DNA of 64,000 nucleotides from Halomonas sp. LR3S48 (GTDB lineage: Bacteria > Pseudomonadota > Gammaproteobacteria > Pseudomonadales > Halomonadaceae): positions 3,534,001 through 3,598,000 of the forward strand of contig NZ_CP107009.1 in the NCBI RefSeq assembly GCF_025725665.1. Reading direction: 5' to 3'. The first letter of the stretch is position 1. Each line of letters starts with the position of its first letter. Positions 1 through 8,571 of this stretch are shown piece after piece. Made by a program: the position numbers and the translations under genes. Below the pieces are notes generated by a model, which saw only the letters and a list, made by a program, of their open reading frames with translations, ran no database searches and had not been told where the DNA came from.

Positions 1-376
1 TCTCGTTGGCGTCGCTGCCGCCGAGGCCGTAATAGACCTTGGACATGCCGGGGCCAGCGAGTTCGATGATCTTCTCGGACAGCGCGATCTGCGGCTCGTT
101 GGAGTGGCCCACGTAGGTGTGATAGTAGGAGAGCTCCAGCGCCTGCTGGTAGATCGCCTCGGCCACCTCGGTGCGGCCGTAGCCGATGTTGACGCAGTAC
201 AGGCCGGCGAAGCCGTCGATGAACTCGCGGCCATCCTTGTCGACGATATGGATGCCCTTGCCGCCAGTGATCACGCGGCCCGGCGCATCGCCATGGGCGA
301 AGTCACGCAGGTGGGTGGAGGCGTGGAAGGTGACCTTGCGGTCGCGCTCGATCAGATCGCGGTGCTGCTGGCTCAT
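1..376 (-). CDS. doeD: Class III aminotransferase, DoeD-like (partial, 3' end outside the window)
   Basis: Only the first 125 codons are present, because the gene runs off the left edge of the window. The start is the ATG at 376-374, and the protein opens MSQQHRDLIERDRKVTFHAS. The remainder matches the N-terminal part of PLP-dependent class III aminotransferases: a GKGIHIVDKDGREFIDG strand region, then GLYCVNIGYG and a YYHTYVGHSN stretch before the cut. The PLP lysine would lie outside the window. In ectoine breakdown DoeD transaminates L-2,4-diaminobutyrate to aspartate semialdehyde, the substrate of the neighbouring doeC-like enzyme upstream. The call rests on family resemblance and on this neighbour. 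A GABA or beta-alanine aminotransferase is the main alternative, and the full sequence would be needed to choose. Confidence 0.72.
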   Translation of the reverse strand, partial: MSQQHRDLIERDRKVTFHASTHLRDFAHGDAPGRVITGGKGIHIVDKDGREFIDGFAGLYCVNIGYGRTEVAEAIYQQALELSYYHTYVGHSNEPQIALSEKIIELAGPGMSKVYYGLGGSDANE

Positions 377-639
377 TGTGTTCTCTCTTCTCTTCAGGTC
401 CCCGCCTCGGCGGGGAGATGTTCAAATTCGTATGTCGCAGTTAGGGCCGGGATGCGCCCTCTCGCGATGCCCAAGGACGAAACCCTGGGGCTACGCTTGC
501 GGCTTGCGCGTCGGACCGGAACAAGGTCCCTCTTGCCGGTCCTCGATCGACATCCCTGTCGATCGCCGCGCGCCGCTGCGCTTGCCCCAGCGCCCTTGGG
601 TAAATATCGCTCGACGGTCCATCCCGGCCACTTGCTCGG
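377..639. other. Spacer between doeD and doeC with two hairpins
   Basis: About 260 bp without a convincing gene. Two perfect inverted repeats are visible: CGATCGACA/TGTCGATCG with a 4-base loop at 544-565, and a short GC-rich TCCCCGC/GCGGGGA hairpin near 402-420. Neither has a T-run in the direction of transcription (minus). They could stabilise or process a doeC-doeD transcript, but that is inference. Confidence 0.5.
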
Positions 640-2133
640 CTAGCTCCCGGAAACTGAACCTAGAGCTCCCAAACAGTAATATTTCGTCTCCAGGTATTCA
701 TCGATCCCGGTGATGCCACCCTCGCGACCCAGCCCCGACTGCTTGACGCCACCGAAGGGCACGGGCGGGCCGGTCATCTTCACCGAGTTGACGCTGACCA
801 TGCCGTACTCCAGCGCCCGCAGCAGCTTCCAGATGCGGCGGATGTCGTGGGTATACACGTACGCCGCCAGGCCGTACTCGGTATCGTTAGCCATGGCGAT
901 CACTTCATCATCGTCGCGGTAGGCGGTCACGCCCGCCACCGGGGCGAAGTTCTCCTCGCGCCACACCTTCATCTGCGGCGTCACCCCGGTGAGCAGCACG
1001 GGCATGAAGAAGTTCTCGCCCGGCGCCTGGGTCTGGTCGCCGGCCACCAGCGTGGCGCCACGCGAGATGGCGTCATCGACGATGGCGGCGGCCTTGTCCA
1101 CCGCCTGGCGGTGAATCAGCGGCCCCAGGTCGACCTCACTCTCCATGCCGTTGCCCACGGTCAAAGCCGCCATGCGCTCGGCGAAGTGCTCGACGAACTC
1201 GTCGTGGATCGACTCGTGCACCAGGATGCGGTTGGCCGCCAGGCAGTCCTGGCCGGCGGTCTGGAACTTGGCCGCCACCGCCGCAAAAGCCGCCTCCTTG
1301 GGATCCATATCCGGGCCGACGATAAAGGGTGCATTGCCGCCCAGCTCCAGCGACACGCGCTTGACCGTCTGGGCGCTCTGTTCCAGCAACAGCCGGCCGA
1401 CGCGAGTGGAACCGGTGAAGGATAACGCCTTGACGCGCTCCTCGGCACACAGAATCTTCGAGACTTCCGCCGGCTCGCCCAGTACCACGTTGAATACGCC
1501 CGCCGGGATGCCGGCACGCTCGGCCAGCTCGGCCAGTGCCAGCGCCGAGAACGGCGTCTCGCCGGCCGGCTTGACGATCACCGGGCAACCGGCGGCCATG
1601 GCGGCGGCAGCCTTGCGGGTGATCATCGCCAGCGGGAAGTTCCACGGCGTGATCAGCGCGGCGATCCCCACCGGCTCCTTGATCGTGCCCAGCGCGGCGT
1701 TGGGGATGTGGCTGGGAATGGTCTCGCCGAAGGTGCGCTTGCCCTCCTCGGCGAACCAGCGCACGAAGCTGGCACCGTACTCAACTTCGCCGCGGGCGTC
1801 GGGCAGCGGCTTGCCCTGCTCCAGGGTCATGATGGTGGCGAGATCCTCGCGGTGGGCCTGCAGCAGATCGTGCCACGCCAGCAGGCGCTCGCAGCGCTCG
1901 TCGGCGCGCAGTGCGCGCCAGTGGCCGAAAGCCGCGTCGGCGGCGTCCACGGCTTCGCGGATCTGGTGCGCCTCGAGCCAGGGAATGTAGCCGATGGCCT
2001 CGCCGGTGGCAGGGTCGATCACCGTCTCCTCACGGCCGCCTTCGCCGTGGGTCCACTTGCCGTTCACATAGGCATGTTCGCGGAACAGGCGTGGATCGTC
2101 GAGCTGAGCGGTCAGCGTCTTGGACAGTTTCAT
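640..2133 (-). CDS. doeC: NAD(P)-dependent aldehyde dehydrogenase, DoeC-like (aspartate or succinate semialdehyde dehydrogenase)
   Basis: A 497-residue aldehyde dehydrogenase of normal family length. The start at 2133 is chosen because GGGAGG lies a few bases upstream; the open frame extends further, but that extension has no homology-like content. Catalytic residues are visible: the general base Glu263 in SLELGGNAP and the nucleophile Cys297 in TAGQDCLAANR. The cofactor-binding ITPWNFPLAMITRK and FTGSTRVGR motifs are intact. In Halomonas elongata DoeC oxidises aspartate semialdehyde to aspartate as the last step of ectoine degradation. The closely related GabD oxidises succinate semialdehyde. 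Placement directly upstream of a doeD-like aminotransferase and near doeXBA favours DoeC, but sequence inspection alone cannot exclude GabD. Confidence 0.75.
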   Translation of the reverse strand: MKLSKTLTAQLDDPRLFREHAYVNGKWTHGEGGREETVIDPATGEAIGYIPWLEAHQIREAVDAADAAFGHWRALRADERCERLLAWHDLLQAHREDLATIMTLEQGKPLPDARGEVEYGASFVRWFAEEGKRTFGETIPSHIPNAALGTIKEPVGIAALITPWNFPLAMITRKAAAAMAAGCPVIVKPAGETPFSALALAELAERAGIPAGVFNVVLGEPAEVSKILCAEERVKALSFTGSTRVGRLLLEQSAQTVKRVSLELGGNAPFIVGPDMDPKEAAFAAVAAKFQTAGQDCLAANRILVHESIHDEFVEHFAERMAALTVGNGMESEVDLGPLIHRQAVDKAAAIVDDAISRGATLVAGDQTQAPGENFFMPVLLTGVTPQMKVWREENFAPVAGVTAYRDDDEVIAMANDTEYGLAAYVYTHDIRRIWKLLRALEYGMVSVNSVKMTGPPVPFGGVKQSGLGREGGITGIDEYLETKYYCLGALGSVSGS

Positions 2134-2320
2134 GGGCACCTCCCCTGACATCGGCTCACTTGCGGGGCCGACTGTTGCAAAAACGACAGAGCAGCCGGCG
2201 GCTGCTCGATGGATACAGGGTAAGGGGAAACCCGGGGCGGGACTTTTCGTTAGCCCGCGGGAGGCATGTGCTTTTTTTTGTCCTCCCGGGGGAAGTTGCG
2301 TTTTTTTCTGCGCGCGGTGC
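2134..2320. other. AT-tract spacer upstream of doeC
   Basis: The spacer between the decarboxylase stop and the doeC start holds two homopolymer tracts that stand out in GC-rich DNA: T8 at 2272-2279 and T7 at 2301-2307 (A-tracts on the transcribed minus strand). The T8 lies in the loop of a CGGGAGG/CCTCCCG inverted repeat (2258-2264 and 2282-2288). The region probably holds the doeC promoter, but no clear -35/-10 pair could be assigned. Confidence 0.45.
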
Positions 2321-5098
2321 TCAGGTCTCCGGCGGGGCGGCCAATGCCTCCTCGGTGAATACCAGCAGGCCGAGCTCCGGCCGGTAGCCGTGGATCTCAG
2401 TGACATCCAGCGCCTGCAGGAAGACCAGGATCTCCTCGCTGATCACCTGCCCCGGCACCAGCACCGGGAAGCCCGGCGGATAGGGAATCACGAAGCTCGC
2501 CGAGACCACGTCGCGACCGCCACGCATCTCGACCTGGAGTTCGCCATTGTCGAAGCGCAAGTACTCGGTGTTCTCCTCGTCATAGCTCAGGAAATAGGCG
2601 CGGCGGATGTCGCCCTGGGGCGTCTCGCTGCACTGGCGGAAGGCATCGTGGAAGCGGCTGAAATCGGGCAGCGGCGGCAGTTCCTGTGTCAGCGAGTGCA
2701 CCCGGCGCTCGATGATCTTGCGCTCGGGACGGCTGCTCTCCTCCCAGCGGTACTCGAACTCCTTGGCCAGCTTGATCAGCACGTCGAGCAGGTAGGCGAT
2801 GGAGCCGCGAGTCGTGCCGATATTGGTCATGAACAGCACCGTGTTACGCGAGGTCTTGTTGATCTGAATACCGTACTTGTTCATCAGGTACTCGTTCTTG
2901 AAGGCATCGCCGTCCACCCCGGTATTGCCGATGGCAATGGTCACCCGGGTGGGGTCGACCACGAACTCGTCCCGCGCCCAGGCCTCCTCCATCTGGTTCC
3001 AGCCGGTGACCGGGTCGTAGTATGACTCGACTCCCGACTCGCGATATTCGGCGGGCACCATGTCGCTGTTCTTGAGCACACGGAAATACTTCTGCAGCAG
3101 CGGATGGGTATAGAGCTGCTCACGCAGCGACAGCGCCGTCTCCACCTGGGCGTGAACCAGCTCGAAGCCCTCCATCTCCGCCTGCATGCGACCCACGTCG
3201 AGCGAAGCGAGGATCTGGTAGTTGGGTGAGGTGGAGGTATGCGTCATGTAGGCCTCGTGGAACGGGGCCTCCACGCGCTGGCGGAAGTCCTGGTCGTAAA
3301 CGTGGATCATCGAGCCCTGGCGCAGCGAGGTCAGGGTCTTGTGGGTGGAGTGGGTGGCGTAGGCGCGGATGCGCACCGCCTCGGGGTCGGGCATCAGCCG
3401 CCGTTCGAGCCAGGTGGCGTCGTCGTCGGGGTCGAGCTTGTCGAACTCCTCCTTCCACGCCGCGTACTCCTCGCGGTAGGCCTCGCTGCGATAGCGGTCG
3501 CGCAGCGTACGCGCAGCATGCATGGCCGTGCGCGGCCGATAGGTGGGGTTGAAGGTGGCGAAGGCAAACCACGCCTCGTCCCACAGGAACACCAGGTCGG
3601 GCTTGATCGCCAGGCACTCCTCCATCACCCGGCGCACGTTGTAGACCACGCCGTCGAAGGTACAGTTGGTCAGCAGCAGCATCTTGACCCGGTCGAGTTC
3701 GCCGGCACGCTTGTACTCGAGCAGGGTCTTCTTGATCTCGTGCAACGGCACCGCGCCGTACATCGAGTAGTCGTTGAGCGGGTAGGAGTCGAGATAGCTG
3801 ACATAGGCACCGGCCAACACCATGCCGTAGTGGTGCGACTTGTGGCAGTCGCGGTCGATCAACACGATGTCGCGTGGCTTGACCAGCGCCTGAACCACGA
3901 TCTTGTTGGCGGTCGAGGTGCCGTTGGTGACGAAGAAGCTCTGGCGCGCGCCGAAGGCCCGAGCCGCGTACTCCTGGGCCTTCTTGATCGGCCCGTAGGG
4001 CTGCAGCAGGGAGTCGAGCCCACCGGAAGTGGCCGAGGTCTCGGCAAGGAAGATGTTGATGCCGTAGAAGTCGATCATGTGCCCCGCCCAGTGCGAGCGG
4101 GTCACCGACTTGCCGCGCGAGATGGGCATGGCATGGAAGACCCCAGTGGGCTTGCGGCTGTACTCGCGCAGGGCATCGAAGAACGGCGTGCGATAGCGGC
4201 TGTCGATGGCACGCAGGATGGTGTGGTGCTGCTCGATATAGTCGGTTTCGCGATAGAAGATGCGGTTGAAGTAGCGGATGTCGCGGCTCGCCGTGGCCTC
4301 GACGTCGCCGCTCGTGACCAGGAACTGGTCGATCTCGGGGCGCAGCTCGTGGATCATCGTGCTCAGCAGGATGCTGCGCTCGGCCTCGGTCTGGTGTTCC
4401 AGCTCCTTCTCCGACAGCCCTTCGAGGTAGTTGCGCAGGGCGCTCAGGTTGTACTTCGACTTGTAGGGAAACTCGTAGCGAATCAGGCAGGCCTGGATGT
4501 TGGGGTTGACCAGCACCGCGATCAGCGCGTCCTCGAAGCTGCGTACCGTGACCACGTCGTAGACGAAGCGATCCTCGGGACGGCGCATGTTGCGGAACGC
4601 CTCGCGGACGACTTCCTCCTCCTGGGGCGAGAGGTTGTCGACGATCAGCAGCTCGAAGTAGGGCTGCGCCGAACTGTTGGAAGCGGGATGCCCGCGCCGG
4701 AGCTGGGCCAGGGCGTCGAGGGTCTCGAGATCCTCGGCGTCGGCATCGGTCTCGGAGAGGTCCACGTGACGACGCCGATAGGATTCGCTGATCAGCGCCC
4801 GCACCAGTCGCTTGACCACCTTCTCGAGCAGCATGTACTCCTCGCGGTCGAACAGCGTCCAGAGATGGCGGAAGTCCTCCTTTGAAGGGAAAGCGTGGTA
4901 GTCCTCGATGATCTCGAGCCGCGTCAGCTTGACGTCGATCGCCTTGATCAGGTTGCGCGCCCGGCTCTCGTCACCGAGCCGCACCAGTTGACCCAGGTCG
5001 CGCTTGAGTGCATTCCAGGTATCGGCACGCAGCTGGGATATCTTGTGGTAGAAACCCAGCGCCGTGTAGGGCGTTTCGGTTTGGCTGCTCTCTTGCAT
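2321..5098 (-). CDS. Large Orn/Lys/Arg-type PLP decarboxylase
   Basis: A 925-residue fold-type I PLP enzyme of the prokaryotic Orn/Lys/Arg decarboxylase group. The start ATG at 5098 is preceded by GGAAGGG eight bases away; an upstream in-frame extension has no such site. The Schiff-base lysine is Lys587 in ATHSTHKTLTSLRQG, and the upstream motifs NGTSTANKIVVQAL, RDCHKSHHYG and FLWDEAWFAF are typical of the family. The first 300 residues form a long N-terminal region beyond the usual wing domain, so the protein is well above the roughly 710-760 residues of AdiA, CadA and SpeC. It is the last gene of a minus-strand operon with a C45 hydrolase, an ATP-grasp ligase and a nitrilase-family enzyme. 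Substrate (arginine, lysine, ornithine or a conjugate) cannot be told from sequence. Confidence 0.8.
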   Translation of the reverse strand: MQESSQTETPYTALGFYHKISQLRADTWNALKRDLGQLVRLGDESRARNLIKAIDVKLTRLEIIEDYHAFPSKEDFRHLWTLFDREEYMLLEKVVKRLVRALISESYRRRHVDLSETDADAEDLETLDALAQLRRGHPASNSSAQPYFELLIVDNLSPQEEEVVREAFRNMRRPEDRFVYDVVTVRSFEDALIAVLVNPNIQACLIRYEFPYKSKYNLSALRNYLEGLSEKELEHQTEAERSILLSTMIHELRPEIDQFLVTSGDVEATASRDIRYFNRIFYRETDYIEQHHTILRAIDSRYRTPFFDALREYSRKPTGVFHAMPISRGKSVTRSHWAGHMIDFYGINIFLAETSATSGGLDSLLQPYGPIKKAQEYAARAFGARQSFFVTNGTSTANKIVVQALVKPRDIVLIDRDCHKSHHYGMVLAGAYVSYLDSYPLNDYSMYGAVPLHEIKKTLLEYKRAGELDRVKMLLLTNCTFDGVVYNVRRVMEECLAIKPDLVFLWDEAWFAFATFNPTYRPRTAMHAARTLRDRYRSEAYREEYAAWKEEFDKLDPDDDATWLERRLMPDPEAVRIRAYATHSTHKTLTSLRQGSMIHVYDQDFRQRVEAPFHEAYMTHTSTSPNYQILASLDVGRMQAEMEGFELVHAQVETALSLREQLYTHPLLQKYFRVLKNSDMVPAEYRESGVESYYDPVTGWNQMEEAWARDEFVVDPTRVTIAIGNTGVDGDAFKNEYLMNKYGIQINKTSRNTVLFMTNIGTTRGSIAYLLDVLIKLAKEFEYRWEESSRPERKIIERRVHSLTQELPPLPDFSRFHDAFRQCSETPQGDIRRAYFLSYDEENTEYLRFDNGELQVEMRGGRDVVSASFVIPYPPGFPVLVPGQVISEEILVFLQALDVTEIHGYRPELGLLVFTEEALAAPPET

Positions 5099-5164
5099 GG
5101 CGACACCCTTCCATCGTTGTTCATTATCTTTCTGCCGGTGACGGCACACGGCCGCCTGTGCCGG

Positions 5165-6193
5165 CTACCTGTGGCCGTAACGAACTTGCAGCTCTCTCTC
5201 CTGGAAGCGGTCGAAGGTCAAGTCGAGCGTCTCGCCCGGCCAGCGATAGCTCACCTGACCCGTTCCCGGCCAGTAGGCCGCGGTGTAGATGGTGCCGAGT
5301 CCGCGCCTGTAGTCGCGCCGAAACAGCGGTGGCGCGGCAAAGGCTTCGAGCAGGCGTTCCTCGGTGGTGGCCGGGTCATCCACCAGGATCGACAGCTGGC
5401 GCTCTCGGATCAGGGTCTCCGAGGCCAGTGCATGGGCATACCACTCGATCTTCTTCTGGTGATTGGTGGCCACCGGCACCCGGCGGATGCTGGCACGACG
5501 ATCGGGTCCGATCATCGCTGTGACGTAGCGCCCGGCGGCATCGGTCAGGGTGATGTTGTAGGCCATGTGAGTGGGCACCCGCGCCAGCACCTCGGCCGCC
5601 TCGGGAACGCTGTCGCAGAACTCCAGCAGGTAGCGCAGGATGATGGGAGCGCCGAAGCCCTCGCCCACCGCCTTGCGCCCACCGAAGGCCAGCGAAACGG
5701 CAAGCCCGCGGTCGTTCATGCCGTCCAGCACTCCCCACAGGCAATCGGTCATGGCGATCACGCCGCGCCCGTTCCAGCGGGTATGCAGCACGGTGCCCTC
5801 GCACAGCTCCGGCGGGTAGTCGTAGTTGCGCGCCAGCACGCTGGAGCCGTGCCGAGCCAATACCGCCTGTGAGCAGCCGGTGATGTAGGGAGGCGGCTGG
5901 TAGAGGCTGAGGAAGCGCGCCGCCAGGTCGCCGCCGCCGGCCAGCTCGCAGAGCGCACGGTAGGTCTCCAGCAGTTCCGGCATGTGCTGGCGCAGGGCGT
6001 TGTAGCAGCTCAGGTAGGCCGGTCGCTCACGTTCGCCCTCGGCCAGGTACCAGGCCTCGTAGGCCGGCCAGTGGTAGTCGAAGAGCGACTGCCACTTGGG
6101 TCCCGGCATCTCCTCATGCAGGGTACGGAACACCAGCGATTTCTCCATTTCCACCTGCCGCGCCTCGTGATGCCCTTCGACCTCGACGTTCAC
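5165..6193 (-). CDS. C45-family Ntn-hydrolase (acyltransferase/amidohydrolase)
   Basis: A 342-residue protein of the peptidase C45 / acyl-CoA:6-aminopenicillanate acyltransferase group, Ntn-hydrolases that mature by cutting themselves before a Cys. The predicted nucleophile is Cys107 in YITGCSQAVLARHG, followed by the ARNYDYPPEL segment and the GVLDGMNDRGLAVSL loop usual for this family. The GTG start at 6193 overlaps the stop of the ATP-grasp gene (GTGA), which implies translational coupling; an internal ATG at 6148 with an AGGTGG site is an alternative. Known C45 members hydrolyse or transfer N-acyl groups on amines (for example N-beta-alanyl amine hydrolases). Next to an ATP-grasp ligase this suggests making and breaking of an amide bond on one amine. 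The substrate is unknown. Confidence 0.78.
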   Translation of the reverse strand: MNVEVEGHHEARQVEMEKSLVFRTLHEEMPGPKWQSLFDYHWPAYEAWYLAEGERERPAYLSCYNALRQHMPELLETYRALCELAGGGDLAARFLSLYQPPPYITGCSQAVLARHGSSVLARNYDYPPELCEGTVLHTRWNGRGVIAMTDCLWGVLDGMNDRGLAVSLAFGGRKAVGEGFGAPIILRYLLEFCDSVPEAAEVLARVPTHMAYNITLTDAAGRYVTAMIGPDRRASIRRVPVATNHQKKIEWYAHALASETLIRERQLSILVDDPATTEERLLEAFAAPPLFRRDYRRGLGTIYTAAYWPGTGQVSYRWPGETLDLTFDRFQERELQVRYGHR

Positions 6194-7662
6194 AATATCT
6201 TGAAGTTGCCGCCGCCGATGGCGTGGGTCACGGCAACCTCCTCCACTGCCGGGTCCTGCAGCGGCTGGCCGGCGTATTCGCCACGAATGCCCTCGATCCA
6301 GGCACGAGCCCGTTCGGTAAGCTGGAAGTCATCGTCCATCAGGCGTCCGCGGGTGATCAGGATACCCAGGTCGGCACCTTCGTAGCGGAAGTCTCCCGCC
6401 CCGCTGATGCGCAGGAAGAAGGCTTCGTGCTCGTTCTCGGCGGCATGGGGATGGTAGCTGTAGTGGTCGTAGCCGACCTTGCCATCCTCGGCCATCCTCC
6501 AGACCCCGGTGCGCGGCGCCTGGGTCAGCAGGTCGACGCTCTCGTCGGTGTGCTTGATCACCAGTTGGCTCCAGCTGTCGACGCTGTCCGGATGCGACCA
6601 GCGCTCGTTGATCTCCTCGATGTCCAGCTCGAAGTCGACCTCGGAGAACTCCAGCAGGTGGAAGAGGAACAGCGGGATGTCGGAGTGGGCGAAGGCCGCC
6701 ACGTTGGTCAGCGAACTGGCGCCGGTGACGCGCGGGTTGAGCTCGCCCAGGTAGACCTCTCCGTTGTCCATGTCGATCAGGAAGTCGAGCTCGAAGTAGC
6801 CGCGATAGCCCTCCTCGCGCAACGCCTCGCCGAACTTGAAGGTGTACTCGCGCGCCTTGTCGCGGACCTCCTGGCTGAAGGCGCCGGCGAACATCTCGTT
6901 GCCGCACCAGCCGCCCTTGTAGGGGGTCAGCGACTTGAAGCCCACCAGTTCGGTCATCAAGGGACCCACCACGGTACCGCAGCGGGTGGCACAGGCCTCG
7001 ATCGCCGAGCCGCGGCAGTTGATGCGCTTCATGATCTTGACCTCGGGTTCGGCCTCGATCTCCTCGGCATGCTTGTAGTAGTCGTCCTCGCTGGCGATGA
7101 AGAAGGTGGTGTGGCCGGAATCACCGTAGGCGGTCTGCACCACCAGGTCGTCGCCCAGCTCACGACTCACCTCAAGCAGTTCCCGGTAGCTGCCGACCTT
7201 GGCCAGCACGTTGGGCACGCTGGGTACTCCGGCCTCGTTGCCGATACGCACCGTCTCGATCTTGTTGTCCATCCGGCTGCGCAGCGCCGCCGGAGGGAAG
7301 GCGACCCGCAATCCGAGCTGTTTGCAGATTTCCTCGGTGTGCTCGTCGAACATCAGGAACGCCGCCACACCGGCACTCTCCCCATCGGCGCGTGAACCGA
7401 TGAAGTCGATCACCTCCTTGTGCTCCAGCAGGTAGTTGTTGATGTCCTCGATGCTCTCGAAATCGCGCGGGAACTTCTCCTTGGGTACGAAGACGTTGCG
7501 CTGCTGACCATCGAAACAGTCGATGTAGTTGATGTGGCGGAAGCCACCCACCCAATCGCCGATGCCCAGCAGATTGAAGTTGGTGGCTGAGATGAAGTAG
7601 ACAGGCTCCTTGTTGTTGCGAAAGTGGCGACGCACATCGGCAATGTTCTTGATCTTGTTCAT
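6190..7662 (-). CDS. ATP-grasp ligase (biotin carboxylase-like fold)
   Basis: A 490-residue protein with an ATP-grasp domain at about residues 125-330. The visible ATP-grasp elements are the LRSRMDNKIETVRIGNEAG hinge, the nucleotide-binding strand DLVVQTAYGDSGHTTFF and the metal-binding ELDFLIDMDNGEVYLGELNPRVTGAS. Such proteins form acyl-phosphate intermediates and join carboxylates to amines or thiols; they are often mislabelled biotin carboxylase. There is no biotinyl or carboxyltransferase domain here. The ATG at 7662 has GGAG eight bases upstream. The gene is second in the operon, 39 bp after the nitrilase-family gene and overlapping the C45 hydrolase gene. I infer a carboxylate-amine ligase, perhaps acting on a polyamine or decarboxylated amino acid. 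The product is unknown. Confidence 0.78.
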   Translation of the reverse strand: MNKIKNIADVRRHFRNNKEPVYFISATNFNLLGIGDWVGGFRHINYIDCFDGQQRNVFVPKEKFPRDFESIEDINNYLLEHKEVIDFIGSRADGESAGVAAFLMFDEHTEEICKQLGLRVAFPPAALRSRMDNKIETVRIGNEAGVPSVPNVLAKVGSYRELLEVSRELGDDLVVQTAYGDSGHTTFFIASEDDYYKHAEEIEAEPEVKIMKRINCRGSAIEACATRCGTVVGPLMTELVGFKSLTPYKGGWCGNEMFAGAFSQEVRDKAREYTFKFGEALREEGYRGYFELDFLIDMDNGEVYLGELNPRVTGASSLTNVAAFAHSDIPLFLFHLLEFSEVDFELDIEEINERWSHPDSVDSWSQLVIKHTDESVDLLTQAPRTGVWRMAEDGKVGYDHYSYHPHAAENEHEAFFLRISGAGDFRYEGADLGILITRGRLMDDDFQLTERARAWIEGIRGEYAGQPLQDPAVEEVAVTHAIGGGNFKIL

Positions 7663-7701
7663 TGTGTTCGCTCCATCGATGGCAGACGGGGTGGGTGGCG
7701 G

Positions 7702-8571
7702 TCAGTACTCCTCGATATCGGTGCGCTGCGGCTTGGCCAGCGCCCCCAGGCTGGCAAGAAACGGCGTGGGCCCCTGCTCGAAGCGGTAGACGGAGAAATC
7801 CACCTGGCGATCGCGGAAGCTCTTGAGCGGTTGGCCCAGGCCGCGCAGGCCGGTCTCGCGCTCGCGCCTCACGCGGCTGAAATCCACCTCGATGGGCATG
7901 ATCTCTTCGCCGGATCCGGCCTGGTGAATGACGTCACCCGAGGGCCCCACGACGATGGAGCGGCCATTGCCGATGGCGCCAGCACCATTGATATCGAAGA
8001 AGTAACACTGGTTGACCGCGGCGTTGGTACGGGCAATGGAGAGTTCGATGTCGCGGTCGATGGTATCGGTCATGGTGGGGTGGAGGATCACCTCGGCGCC
8101 CATGGCGGCGAGGGTCCGGGTGGTCTCGGGAAACCACATGTCGTAGCAGATCGACACGCCGAAACGGCCGACGTTGGGCACATCGAAGAGAACGAACTCG
8201 CTGCCGCTCTCCACACCCGCCTCGTAGGGCCGGAAGGGAAACATCTTGCGGTAGCGCGCCACTACCTGGCCGTGGGGGTCGATCACCGACAGGGTGTTGT
8301 AGATACCGTGCTCGGTTTGCTCGAACATCGAGCCGGGGATCAGCCAGATACGGTACTGCTCGGCCAGCTGGCAGAAGAATTGTTCCACGTGGCTCGGCAG
8401 CGGGTGGGCATGGTGTGGTGAGGCACCCAACGGCATCAGCTCGCTGAACAGGACCATCTGCACCTGTGGGAAGCGGCTCATCAGCACATCGACCCGGTGG
8501 CGCATGGCCTCGGTGTTGTCACCGTGATGCAGGGCCTGCATCTGTACCCCAGCGATGGTGAAGTAGGACAT
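7702..8571 (-). CDS. Carbon-nitrogen hydrolase (nitrilase superfamily amidase)
   Basis: A 289-residue protein of the nitrilase superfamily, normal length for N-carbamoylputrescine amidase or beta-ureidopropionase-like members. The Glu-Lys-Cys triad is visible as the Glu of LFSELMPLG, the Lys of ARYRKMFPF and Cys142 of VSICYDMWFPET. I chose the ATG at 8571 because AGAGAG lies six bases upstream; an ATG two codons earlier has poor spacing. It is the first gene of the minus-strand operon that continues with the ATP-grasp ligase, the C45 hydrolase and the decarboxylase. An amidase in such company could hydrolyse a carbamoyl or acyl amine made in the same pathway. Specific naming as AguB is not justified without a search. 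Confidence 0.8.
   Translation of the reverse strand: MSYFTIAGVQMQALHHGDNTEAMRHRVDVLMSRFPQVQMVLFSELMPLGASPHHAHPLPSHVEQFFCQLAEQYRIWLIPGSMFEQTEHGIYNTLSVIDPHGQVVARYRKMFPFRPYEAGVESGSEFVLFDVPNVGRFGVSICYDMWFPETTRTLAAMGAEVILHPTMTDTIDRDIELSIARTNAAVNQCYFFDINGAGAIGNGRSIVVGPSGDVIHQAGSGEEIMPIEVDFSRVRRERETGLRGLGQPLKSFRDRQVDFSVYRFEQGPTPFLASLGALAKPQRTDIEEY

Noticed and set aside
640..2133. GabD succinate-semialdehyde dehydrogenase as the primary name
   Set aside because: Not excluded by sequence, but the neighbouring aminotransferase and the doeABX genes make DoeC the better working name.
2258..2288. Rho-independent terminator of the decarboxylase gene
   Set aside because: The inverted repeat has its T-run in the loop and only on the plus strand, while the gene is on the minus strand, so it does not have terminator form.
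3239..4885. A long plus-strand open frame opposite the decarboxylase
   Set aside because: It is antisense to a clear enzyme, has low-complexity composition rich in Gly, Val, His and Arg and no recognisable domain; such mirror frames are common in GC-rich genomes. The same holds for the frame at 28942-31509 (minus) opposite the glucosidase and ATPase genes.
6190..7662. Biotin carboxylase subunit of acetyl-CoA carboxylase
   Set aside because: The ATP-grasp fold is shared, but there is no biotin carrier or carboxyltransferase gene and the neighbours are amide and amine enzymes.
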